DNA of 64,000 nucleotides from NCBI RefSeq assembly GCF_001021975.1, contig NZ_CP009928.1, forward strand, positions 3,724,001-3,788,000. The letters are read 5' to 3'. Source of the DNA: Chryseobacterium gallinarum (GTDB lineage: Bacteria > Bacteroidota > Bacteroidia > Flavobacteriales > Weeksellaceae). The notes under the pieces were generated by a model. It was not told the DNA's origin. It saw only the letters and a list, made by a program, of their open reading frames with translations, and searched no databases. The position numbers and the translations under genes are program-made. Below, piece after piece: positions 1-6,261 of this stretch. Numbering within the stretch: position 1 is the stretch's first letter; each line of letters starts with the position of its first letter.

Positions 1-57
1 CTTGAAAAACTGAAAGTAAGAAATTCTGTTCAGGCATTTAAAGACAGTTTTTATTAG
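1..57 (+). CDS. C-terminal end of an unknown protein (cut by window edge)
   Basis: An open frame runs from the first base to TAG at 55-57 and gives the last 18 residues, ending VQAFKDSFY. It is too short to assign a family. It is followed by the AraC-domain gene about 90 bases downstream on the same strand. The frame choice is supported only by the absence of stops and by the protein-like, AT-appropriate codon use, so this is a modest-confidence call. Confidence 0.4.
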   Translation, partial: LEKLKVRNSVQAFKDSFY

Positions 58-146
58 AAGATAATTGAAAAGCCCGAAAAGTTCACCATATTATTTTAAT
101 TCTCATTAGTTAAATTTATGATTTTAACTAATTATAAGAAGAACAA

Positions 147-506
147 ATGATTAAAAGAAGCGAAGAGATTACCCAGCAATATTTTGCCTTTTTGGAAAAA
201 CATATCAATGAAGTGATTTCAGGTATTGTTGCTGAATTTATGGAAGTAAATGAAATAGCCGGCCAGCTCGCCATTTCTCATAAACATCTTACAGATACCG
301 TCAAAAAAGAAACCGGGAAGCATCCGTGTTTTTTTTATGATGAAAAAATTATTCAGGAAGCGCAACTGATGCTCATTACATCTGATAAATCAGTAGCGGA
401 AATAGCACGTATCTTTACTTATGACCCCTCTAATTTTTCAAAATTCTTTAAAAAAATGACAGGGATTACCCCGGGTGAATTCAGAAGATCCAGAATTAAG
501 GGATAG
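147..506 (+). CDS. Stand-alone AraC/XylS-type DNA-binding domain protein
   Basis: This 119-residue protein consists almost entirely of an AraC-family double helix-turn-helix domain. The first HTH lies near residues 34-55 (EIAGQLAISHKHLTDTVKK) and the second near 80-105 (SVAEIARIFTYDPSNFSKFF), closing with the family ending TGITPGEFRRS. Full AraC regulators are about 280-300 residues with a ligand-binding N-terminal domain, which is missing here. The ATG at 147 follows an A-rich stretch typical of this phylum. Single-domain forms exist in flavobacteria, so it may be a complete small regulator rather than a remnant. The target genes cannot be told from the sequence. Confidence 0.8.
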   Translation: MIKRSEEITQQYFAFLEKHINEVISGIVAEFMEVNEIAGQLAISHKHLTDTVKKETGKHPCFFYDEKIIQEAQLMLITSDKSVAEIARIFTYDPSNFSKFFKKMTGITPGEFRRSRIKG

Positions 507-517
507 TAGCTTGTTAC

Positions 518-540
518 AATACGCTTACGTATTTTTTTTG
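518..540 (+). terminator. Rho-independent terminator after the AraC-domain gene
   Basis: AATACG (518-523) pairs with CGTATT (528-533) around a CTTA loop, followed directly by a run of T. It ends the transcript of the gene at 147-506. Confidence 0.7.
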
Positions 541-735
541 CTGCTTTATTTCTCTTTTAAGGGACTTAAAAGGCGTCTTTTTTGATGGTAATGAATGCTT
601 TTGAATAATAAATACCAGGAATTTAAAAGAAATTAAAAAGAATAATGTTTTATAAATGAGATAGTTGTAAAAAACAATGGTCTTTTTTATTATTTATTTA
701 TTAGTGTCATGTTCTCATTTTCTTTTTTTTCATAA

Positions 736-768
736 TTTTAGATTAACAAAAAACGAGTTAATCTAAAA
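736..768. promoter_or_regulatory. 12-bp inverted repeat, possible regulator site or hairpin
   Basis: TTTTAGATTAAC (736-747) and GTTAATCTAAAA (757-768) are perfect reverse complements separated by 9 bases. The site lies about 120 bp upstream of the -7 motif of the oxoamine synthase-tetR operon. TetR proteins bind palindromes and often control their own operon, so an operator is possible, but the distance from the promoter is large. It could also be a hairpin. Confidence 0.4.
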
Positions 769-888
769 AGAAAAATATACTAGAAACTGTAAATATATGA
801 GTAAGCTGGTCTTTAGAAATAATAATAATAGATTTATCTTTAATGATATTTTAATCTTATAGGAAAGCTAAAGCCCTTTGAATAATTA

Positions 889-896
889 TATATTTG
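889..896 (+). promoter_or_regulatory. Bacteroidota -7 promoter motif (TATATTTG)
   Basis: TATATTTG matches the Bacteroidota -7 consensus TAnnTTTG and lies 30 bases before the ATG at 927. I see no clear -33 TTTG at the usual distance. Confidence 0.6.
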
Positions 897-926
897 CTTC
901 TTTGAACCGCACAAACAACATTAAGG

Positions 927-2183
927 ATGAGTATTGATTTTACAACAGCAACTTTTAAGGACTTTGAGAATATTCCCGGTTATGATATTGCTCAGAGAGC
1001 AGAGTATTTTTATGAATTCCTGGAGCATATGAAATCCAGGGGACACATGAATTACAGATTGAAAAATACTTCAGGAGCCAATGCAACCCTAAATATAAAT
1101 ATTGCCAACCACGACAAAGAATATATAAGCTTTGTTTCCAGTGACTATTTAGGATTTACCCAGCATCCGAAGGTAATACAAGCTGCTATTGAAGGACTTG
1201 AGAAGTATGGCACCGGTACGGGAGCATCCCCGCTCATTGGAGGGTATTTTGATTATCATAATGCCATTGAAAAAAAGATTGCCGGTTTTTTCGGTAGAAA
1301 TGAAGATGAAGTAGTCTTGTTTACTACCGGCTATTCCGCTAATAGTGCTACTTTACAGATCCTGATGCAGAAGGAAGATATCGCTATTTTAGACATGGGT
1401 GTACATGCCAGCGTACACGAAGGATGTGCTTTTACCAATAAAAAAACATTTCCTCACAACAATTTGGAAGCTTTGGAACATATTTTGAAGGTATCTGAAA
1501 ATACGTACCGTACAAAGCTTGTTATCGTGGATGGAGTATATTCCCAGGAAGGCGATACTTCACGCGCTAAAGAAATATGTGACCTTGTCAAAAAATATAA
1601 TGCCTATCTCATGGTAGATGATGCACATGGTGTTGGAGTTTTGGGGAAAACCGGAAGGGGAGCCCTTGAGAATGATGGCCTATTAGACAAAGTTGATTTT
1701 ATAACAGGGACATCCAGCAAAACCTTTGGTAATCTGGGAGGATACGTCATTGCCAATAAAAAAATTGCGTCATTCCTTAAATTTCAGTCCAGACAGCATA
1801 TTTTTTCCGTAACAGCACCTCCTTCTTCATTCGGGATTTTGAAAGCAATCGATTTGATTGATGAAGAGCCGTTCTGGCAAGAAAAGCTGTGGGATAATAT
1901 TAATTATTTTAAGAATGGACTGAATGATATGGGCTTGGATACAGGAATTACCTGTTCAGCAATTATTCCGGTGAAAATCGGAGACCAGAATAAAATGTGG
2001 GATATCGGAAGGATCCTGCTTGAGCACGGAGTCTATACCAATCCTATTATGTATCCTGCTGTTGCGAGAAAAGATGCCCGTATAAGGATGACTGTAACGG
2101 CAAGACACGAAAAAGAACATCTTGACAAAACACTAAATGTGTTTGATGATATTAATAAAAAATTGCATATTGCGAAAAAATAA
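927..2183 (+). CDS. Alpha-oxoamine synthase (serine palmitoyltransferase / cysteate acyltransferase-like)
   Basis: This 418-residue fold-type I PLP enzyme belongs to the alpha-oxoamine synthase family, which condenses an amino acid with an acyl thioester and releases CO2. Visible motifs are the glycine-rich YGTGTGASPLIGG (94-106), DGVYSQEGD (202-210), DDAHGVG (231-237) and the PLP lysine K265 in TGTSSKTFG. Family members include BioF, KBL, HemA, serine palmitoyltransferase and the cysteate acyltransferase of sulfonolipid synthesis. No biotin or threonine-degradation genes are nearby. The pairing with a TetR regulator and the flavobacterial context favour a sphingolipid or sulfonolipid role, but the amino-acid substrate cannot be read from the sequence. 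Confidence 0.85.
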   Translation: MSIDFTTATFKDFENIPGYDIAQRAEYFYEFLEHMKSRGHMNYRLKNTSGANATLNINIANHDKEYISFVSSDYLGFTQHPKVIQAAIEGLEKYGTGTGASPLIGGYFDYHNAIEKKIAGFFGRNEDEVVLFTTGYSANSATLQILMQKEDIAILDMGVHASVHEGCAFTNKKTFPHNNLEALEHILKVSENTYRTKLVIVDGVYSQEGDTSRAKEICDLVKKYNAYLMVDDAHGVGVLGKTGRGALENDGLLDKVDFITGTSSKTFGNLGGYVIANKKIASFLKFQSRQHIFSVTAPPSSFGILKAIDLIDEEPFWQEKLWDNINYFKNGLNDMGLDTGITCSAIIPVKIGDQNKMWDIGRILLEHGVYTNPIMYPAVARKDARIRMTVTARHEKEHLDKTLNVFDDINKKLHIAKK

Positions 2184-2189
2184 TAAATT

Positions 2190-2837
2190 ATGCCTAGAAA
2201 AGTAGTGCAAGGCCCCATTAGGGACAAAGAAAAAACAAAACAGAAACTGCTTGCCGCAGTTGGTAAAATTTTGAGAGTAAAAGGTTATGCAGGATTAAAA
2301 GTAAGTAAAATTGCTGCAGTAGCCGGATTTGACAAAAAGCTTATCTATGAGTATTTTGGAAGTACTGATAAGCTTATTGATGAGTATATCAAATCTCAGG
2401 ATTACTGGAGCAAATTCAGCCCGAATATTGAAGAAGAAATACAGGTGGGAAAAGGGAAAGAAGCATTAACCCAGGGAATTCTTACGCAATTTGAAAGCCT
2501 GAAGAAAAACAAAGAACTGCAAAAAATTATTCTTTGGGAGCTTTCCGAAAGCAAGCCCATCCTTAAAAATATTTTAAAGCAAAGGGAAGAAGTAGCAGCC
2601 AACCTGTTTGAAAACGTAACAGATCCTTATTTCGGGGAAAATGCTACCAATGTAAGAGCCATGTTGGCTTTGATAGCAGCAGGGGTATATTACCTGAACC
2701 TGTTTCCTGCCTACAACGGAACTGAATTCTGTGGTATTGATATGAGAACGGAAGAAGGAAGGAAAGAAGTTGAAAAAGTGATCGTTGAAATTATTGATCA
2801 TTATTATAAAACAAAAAAAGCAAAAACTGAAAATTAA
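2190..2837 (+). CDS. TetR/AcrR family transcriptional regulator
   Basis: The 215-residue protein has an N-terminal TetR helix-turn-helix near residues 18-62, including VSKIAAVAGFDKKLIYEYFGSTDKL with the usual Y-x-Y-F-x-S/T-K-x-x-L ending. An all-helical ligand-binding part follows. It starts 6 bases after the oxoamine synthase stop, so the two are co-transcribed. TetR proteins typically repress their own operon, and the inverted repeat at 736-768 is a candidate site. The basic C-terminus (KTKKAKTEN) is unremarkable. The ligand is unknown; a lipid or acyl-CoA would fit the partner gene, but that is inference. Confidence 0.9.
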   Translation: MPRKVVQGPIRDKEKTKQKLLAAVGKILRVKGYAGLKVSKIAAVAGFDKKLIYEYFGSTDKLIDEYIKSQDYWSKFSPNIEEEIQVGKGKEALTQGILTQFESLKKNKELQKIILWELSESKPILKNILKQREEVAANLFENVTDPYFGENATNVRAMLALIAAGVYYLNLFPAYNGTEFCGIDMRTEEGRKEVEKVIVEIIDHYYKTKKAKTEN

Positions 2838-2915
2838 AAAGCTTTCCTTTTTAAATCAGAAATAAGTTTGTGGATAATTTGGAGCTTTTAATTTTCAAAT
2901 TAAAACTTTATTGCT

Positions 2916-2923
2916 TATTTTTG
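2916..2923 (+). promoter_or_regulatory. -7 promoter motif immediately before dnaX
   Basis: TATTTTTG fits TAnnTTTG and ends only 4 bases before the dnaX ATG at 2928. If it is used, the dnaX message would be leaderless or nearly so. Confidence 0.5.
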
Positions 2924-2927
2924 ACCA

Positions 2928-4013
2928 ATGGAAAATTTTATCGTATCTGCAAGAAAATACCGCCCACAAGAGTTTGATACTGTTGTTGGACAATCCCATA
3001 TTACGGATACTTTAGAACATGCAATTGAAGAAAGTCAGTTAGCACAGGCTTTGCTTTTTTGTGGTCCTCGTGGGGTGGGCAAAACTACCTGTGCCAGAAT
3101 TTTGGCCAGAAAAATTAATGAAAAAGACGGTTCTGTTTCAGAAGATGGCTTTGCCTATAATATCTATGAATTAGATGCCGCCTCCAATAATTCTGTAGAT
3201 GATATCAGAGAACTCATTGACCAGGTACGTTTTGCCCCTCAGGTAGGAAAATATAAAGTGTATATCATAGACGAGGTGCATATGTTGTCTTCTGCAGCAT
3301 TCAATGCTTTTCTTAAAACACTTGAAGAACCGCCTGCCCACGCTATTTTTATTCTGGCCACAACTGAAAAGCATAAAATTATTCCAACAATTTTATCCCG
3401 ATGTCAGATCTATGATTTCAAAAGAATCATTATTGAAGATATCCAGGGACATCTGAAAAATATCGCCGTAAAAGAAAATATTCAATATGAAGACGATGCC
3501 CTGTACCTGATTGCCCAGAAAGCAGATGGTGCATTGAGGGACGCTCTTTCCATTTTCGACAGGCTTTCTACATTTTCCCAAAAGAATATTACCCTGGCAA
3601 AAGCTGCTGAAGTATTAAATATTCTGGATTACGATCAATATCTGAATATCGTAGATCTGGCGAAAGAAAATAAAATTCCTGAAGTACTTTTTGCATTTAA
3701 TGAAATTGTAAAAAAAGGGTTTGACCCCCATATTTTCATTGCGGGACTCGGAAATCATTTCAGAGATCTTATGATGGCCCAGAACACAGCTACAATAGAT
3801 CTTATTGAAGTCGGTGAAAAAACAAAGGCCAGGTTTGTAGAGCAAAGCCAGAAATGGAATGCCCAGCAGCTCATCGATGGCATTGAAATCTGCAACCATG
3901 CTGATATCAATTACAAGAACTCAAAAAATCCAAGACTTACAGTTGAAATTGCACTGATGCAGCTGGCTTCCCTGACAGCTAATTCAGGTGATACTAAAAA
4001 AAAAAGTTCCTGA
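2928..4013 (+). CDS. dnaX: DNA polymerase III subunit gamma/tau, zero-frame product
   Basis: This is the clamp-loader ATPase core. Walker A is GPRGVGKT (46-53), Walker B IIDEVH (113-118), followed by the SRC motif (SRCQIYDF) and the lid and collar domains. The zero frame ends after 361 residues at TGA 4011-4013, just past an A10 tract. The frame -1 continues directly into a tau-like tail to 4627. The product therefore resembles E. coli gamma, with tau requiring a -1 slip, unless the A tract is mis-sequenced. The region after Walker A runs from ARKINEKDG straight to ELDAASNN and lacks the four-cysteine zinc module of most DnaX proteins. The start MENFIVSARKYRPQ is the family start. Confidence 0.93.
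   Translation: MENFIVSARKYRPQEFDTVVGQSHITDTLEHAIEESQLAQALLFCGPRGVGKTTCARILARKINEKDGSVSEDGFAYNIYELDAASNNSVDDIRELIDQVRFAPQVGKYKVYIIDEVHMLSSAAFNAFLKTLEEPPAHAIFILATTEKHKIIPTILSRCQIYDFKRIIIEDIQGHLKNIAVKENIQYEDDALYLIAQKADGALRDALSIFDRLSTFSQKNITLAKAAEVLNILDYDQYLNIVDLAKENKIPEVLFAFNEIVKKGFDPHIFIAGLGNHFRDLMMAQNTATIDLIEVGEKTKARFVEQSQKWNAQQLIDGIEICNHADINYKNSKNPRLTVEIALMQLASLTANSGDTKKKSS
3996..4005 (+). other. A10 tract, candidate slippage site in dnaX
   Basis: Ten consecutive A residues precede GTTCC. In frame 0 they read AAA AAA AAA AGT TCC TGA and stop. After a -1 slip they read AAG TTC CTG ATA and stay open for 207 more codons. The -1 frame carries a stop (TAA, 3995-3997) immediately before the tract, so the frames can be joined only inside it. 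The tract includes the heptamer A AAA AAG known from E. coli dnaX, though not in the same register. Either programmed slippage or a homopolymer length error would give this picture. Confidence 0.7.
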
Positions 4014-4627
4014 TATTAGCGCCGTTTCTCAGTGAAAAGCAGGAAGTGAAAACTCCTGAAAAAACGCCAGAGAAAGTAGCAGCTGTAGCTCAGCCTTTGC
4101 CAGTACAGGCGGAAATAGCATCCGAACCTGCTTTCCGTAAGGCCAATAAACCGTTATCCAGACAAGGAGCTTCTCTGGGATTTAGCATTAATTCTTTTCT
4201 GAATACAGAAGAAAAACAAACGATAGAAGAAACGGTAACTGTAAAAACAGAAAATCTTCCCCAGAATCATTTCACAGATACAGATCTGCAGATGGAATGG
4301 AATCTTATGCTTAAACAGCTTCAGAAAAAAGACGGCTTCATATTCAATGCAGTCAAAACGTTTAAACTGGTAAAAAAAGAAGAAAGTAAGATTAAAGTTC
4401 TATACCCTTCAGAATCAGCCAAAGTAGAGTTTGACAAAATAAGCGGAGAATTTTTTAATCATTTCAGAAGAAAAGTTCACAATCATGCTATTGAGATAGA
4501 GTATGAGCGGGACGTTGAAAATCTGAAGATTGAGGTGATGACCAAAAGAAAAATATTTGAAAAATTCATCGAGAAAAATCCACTTTTGAAAGATCTTGAT
4601 GATTTAATGAAGTTTGATTTGACATAA
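4004..4627 (+). CDS. dnaX: DnaX tau-specific C-terminal extension (-1 frame)
   Basis: Read in the -1 frame from the A tract, this gives 207 residues beginning KFLILAPFLSEKQEVKTPEK. A Pro/Glu/Lys-rich linker is followed by a compact domain near the end (NHFTDTDLQMEWNLMLKQLQ to KNPLLKDLDDLMKFDLT). Such C-terminal domains of tau bind the polymerase alpha subunit and DnaB in other bacteria. Together with the first frame the full protein would be about 566 residues. A GTG at 4046 could be proposed as an independent start, but the in-frame residues upstream continue sensibly from the ATPase part, so I treat this as one gene. Unusual only in its frame. Confidence 0.8.
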   Translation, partial: KFLILAPFLSEKQEVKTPEKTPEKVAAVAQPLPVQAEIASEPAFRKANKPLSRQGASLGFSINSFLNTEEKQTIEETVTVKTENLPQNHFTDTDLQMEWNLMLKQLQKKDGFIFNAVKTFKLVKKEESKIKVLYPSESAKVEFDKISGEFFNHFRRKVHNHAIEIEYERDVENLKIEVMTKRKIFEKFIEKNPLLKDLDDLMKFDLT

Positions 4628-4641
4628 TTTTTATATATTTG
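4613..4641 (+). promoter_or_regulatory. Promoter for the DAHP synthase leader transcript
   Basis: TTTG at 4613-4616 and TATATTTG at 4634-4641 are separated by 17 bases, matching the Bacteroidota TTTG / TAnnTTTG pattern. It overlaps the end of dnaX and would start a transcript with a leader of about 370 bases before the DAHP synthase gene. Confidence 0.6.
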
Positions 4642-4723
4642 TCAAATATTTTTGTAGAAATTAAGTCTGCAACAAAAATAAACAGTACAAGAAAACGCTA
4701 AAACAAGACATTTCCAGACAAAA

Positions 4724-4852
4724 ATGGAAAAATTATTATCAACATATCTGTCTTATTTTACACCCGCTAATTACTTTAGCGGTTATTTTAGCTTTTCTGC
4801 TTCTTATTATAGAAATTTCAGAACATATTACCGATTTTACTGGTATTGTTAA
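4724..4852 (+). CDS. Aromatic-rich leader peptide of the DAHP synthase/chorismate mutase gene
   Basis: An ATG at 4724 opens a 42-codon frame ending with TAA at 4850-4852. It encodes 10 Tyr, 6 Phe and 1 Trp, so 17 of 42 residues are aromatic. They are densest at the end, YYRFYWYC (35-42). The frame lies between a good promoter (4613-4641) and the gene for the first enzyme of aromatic amino-acid synthesis (5019). This is the layout of an attenuator leader peptide, where ribosome stalling on scarce Tyr/Phe/Trp codons alters downstream RNA folding. The ATG follows an A-rich stretch, as usual here. AT-rich DNA favours TAT and TTT codons, which tempers the argument, but the position and the TGG/TAC/TTC codons support it. 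A shifted frame reads like a membrane helix but has no start codon. Confidence 0.72.
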   Translation: MEKLLSTYLSYFTPANYFSGYFSFSASYYRNFRTYYRFYWYC

Positions 4853-4874
4853 CTGAATTTCTTTCCAAAAAATA

Positions 4875-4973
4875 CAGGAGGAGCTAAGCCCTTTAATTCT
4901 CCTGATTCCTTTAAAAATTTTTGAACGGCATTTTTTGAAAAGAATTATAAAGTAAATTTTATAATGAAAGGGC
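4875..4973 (+). promoter_or_regulatory. Candidate attenuator RNA structures before the DAHP synthase gene
   Basis: CAGGAG (4875-4880) pairs with CTCCTG (4899-4904); two inner pairs extend the stem to 8 bp. The loop segment GCCCTTT (4888-4894) is complementary to AAAGGGC (4967-4973), which lies 45 bases before the start codon. The two pairings could be alternatives. No clean terminator with an adjacent T run is visible; the nearest is TTTAAAAATTTTT at 4911-4922. Whether control is on transcription or translation is therefore open. Confidence 0.4.
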
Positions 4974-5018
4974 CGTGCTATGATTTTATTTAAAAATGTA
5001 AACAATAGATTTTAGAAT

Positions 5019-6101
5019 ATGAACTTAAAAGATTTAAAAAATGAATGGATGAGTGGTCTTACACAACCATTAATGATTGCCGGACCCTGCAGTGCTGAAA
5101 GTGAGGCTCAAATGCTTGAAACAGCCAAAAGAATTAAAGAATCAAATGCCCAGGTATCTGTTTTCCGGGCAGGAATCTGGAAACCGCGTACAAAACCGAA
5201 TGGCTTTGAAGGAGTAGGAGTGATCGGCTTGAATTGGCTAAAAAAAGTAAAAGAAGAATATGGTTTTAAAACCGCTACGGAAGTAGCCAATGCTCACCAT
5301 GTATTCGCAGCTTTGGAGGCTGATGTAGATGTGCTTTGGATAGGAGCAAGGTCTACGGTAAATCCTTTTACAGTACAGGAAATAGCAATGGCTTTACGCG
5401 GAACAGACAAGCCGGTATTCGTTAAAAACCCTGTAAACCCTGATTTGGCTTTATGGATCGGAGCCTTAGAAAGACTACTTGGGCAGGATATTAAAAATCT
5501 TGGTGTAATTCACAGAGGATTTTCTACCTACCAGAAAACAAAATACAGGAATAATCCCAACTGGCAGATTGCTCTTGACTTCAAAAGCCAGTTTCCTGAT
5601 ATTCCAATGCTGATTGATCCATCCCATATTTGCGGTAATAGAACAGGCCTTGCCGATATAACCCAGGAAGCCCTTAACGTTGGATACCAGGGAGCAATCA
5701 TCGAAACGCACTGTAACCCTGATGAAGCCTGGAGTGATGCCGCACAACAGATTACTCCCGAAGTATTGGCGGACCTTATCAGCAATTTAAAAGTAAGAAG
5801 TTCAAATCTTGCAGGTTTTGAAGGAGAAATGGGAAGGCACAGAACACTGATTTCTGATCTTGACTTCCAGTTAATAGAGCTTCTTTCTCAAAGGATGAGG
5901 ATCTCTGAAAAAATAGGAAAGCTTAAAAAAGAAAACGATATTGCTATTTTTCAGCCGGAGCGTTGGAAGGTTATCACAGAATATGCTAACCAGAAGGCTA
6001 TAGAAACAGGAATGTCCCAGGAGTTTATTGAAAAAATCTTTAAGGCGATCCATGAAGAATCTATTGAAGTTCAGAATAACATTATGATCGACAAGAAATA
6101 A
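5019..6101 (+). CDS. Bifunctional 3-deoxy-7-phosphoheptulonate synthase / chorismate mutase type II
   Basis: The 360-residue protein fuses two shikimate-pathway activities. Residues 1-265 form a type I-beta DAHP synthase, with GPCSAES (22-28), WKPRTKPNGFEG, NPVNPDLALW, DPSHICGNR and ETHCNPDEAWSDAAQQ. It condenses PEP and erythrose 4-phosphate. Residues 271-360 form an AroQ-type chorismate mutase, starting MGRHRTLISDLD and containing RMRISEKIGKLKKEN. This fusion is common in Bacteroidota. The gene stands alone behind a leader of almost 400 bases that encodes an aromatic-rich peptide, so control by Phe/Tyr/Trp supply is likely. The start ATG at 5019 gives the normal family N-terminus. Confidence 0.95.
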   Translation: MNLKDLKNEWMSGLTQPLMIAGPCSAESEAQMLETAKRIKESNAQVSVFRAGIWKPRTKPNGFEGVGVIGLNWLKKVKEEYGFKTATEVANAHHVFAALEADVDVLWIGARSTVNPFTVQEIAMALRGTDKPVFVKNPVNPDLALWIGALERLLGQDIKNLGVIHRGFSTYQKTKYRNNPNWQIALDFKSQFPDIPMLIDPSHICGNRTGLADITQEALNVGYQGAIIETHCNPDEAWSDAAQQITPEVLADLISNLKVRSSNLAGFEGEMGRHRTLISDLDFQLIELLSQRMRISEKIGKLKKENDIAIFQPERWKVITEYANQKAIETGMSQEFIEKIFKAIHEESIEVQNNIMIDKK

Positions 6102-6114
6102 ATTGCACACAGTC

Positions 6115-6141
6115 CTGAATCAGTAAATCTTTATGATTCAG
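6115..6141 (+). repeat. Small hairpin after the DAHP synthase gene
   Basis: CTGAATCA and TGATTCAG form an 8-bp stem with an 11-base loop, 13 bases after the stop codon. There is no T run, so it is a weak terminator candidate or an RNA-end stabiliser. Confidence 0.4.
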
Positions 6142-6161
6142 ATGTTGCCATCAATACATAC

Positions 6162-6232
6162 AGGGCTTAGATAAAGCGAACTAAGGGAAAATTAAAGCAT
6201 TTGTTTTCATCTGGATCCGCTATCTAAGCCCT
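6162..6232. repeat. 11-bp inverted repeat upstream of rsgA
   Basis: AGGGCTTAGAT (6162-6172) and ATCTAAGCCCT (6222-6232) are perfect reverse complements 49 bases apart, with a possible GC/GC extension. The right arm ends 7 bases before the rsgA -7 motif. No T tract follows, so it is not an ordinary terminator. Confidence 0.45.
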
Positions 6233-6239
6233 AATTGCG

Positions 6240-6247
6240 TATATTTG
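6240..6247 (+). promoter_or_regulatory. -7 promoter motif of rsgA
   Basis: TATATTTG lies 14 bases before the ATG at 6262. It falls inside the open frame that begins with TTG at 6235, which is why the ATG at 6262 is preferred as start. Confidence 0.65.
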
Positions 6248-6261
6248 CAGAAGTATTATCT

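Larger units (their letters stand above)
541..926. other. Non-coding region with promoter and inverted repeat
   Basis: There is no convincing open frame. The stretch holds a 12-bp perfect inverted repeat (736-747 with 757-768) and the promoter motif TATATTTG at 889-896 in front of the oxoamine synthase gene. The rest is AT-rich sequence in which I see no other structure. Confidence 0.6.

Noticed and set aside
4046..4627. Independent gene starting at GTG 4046
   Set aside because: The same frame reads sensibly back to the A10 tract and completes the tau domain of DnaX, so it is the 3' part of dnaX.
4665..4856. Hydrophobic, membrane-like frame overlapping the aromatic leader peptide
   Set aside because: It has no ATG, GTG or TTG start. 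Its hydrophobic residues arise because TAT and TTT codons read one base later become ATT/CTT-like codons, so it is a shadow of the leader frame.
4739..5005. Minus-strand frame of 88 codons in the DAHP synthase leader region
   Set aside because: Composition is not protein-like, no promoter or terminator fits it, and the same stretch is better explained by a leader transcript on the plus strand.
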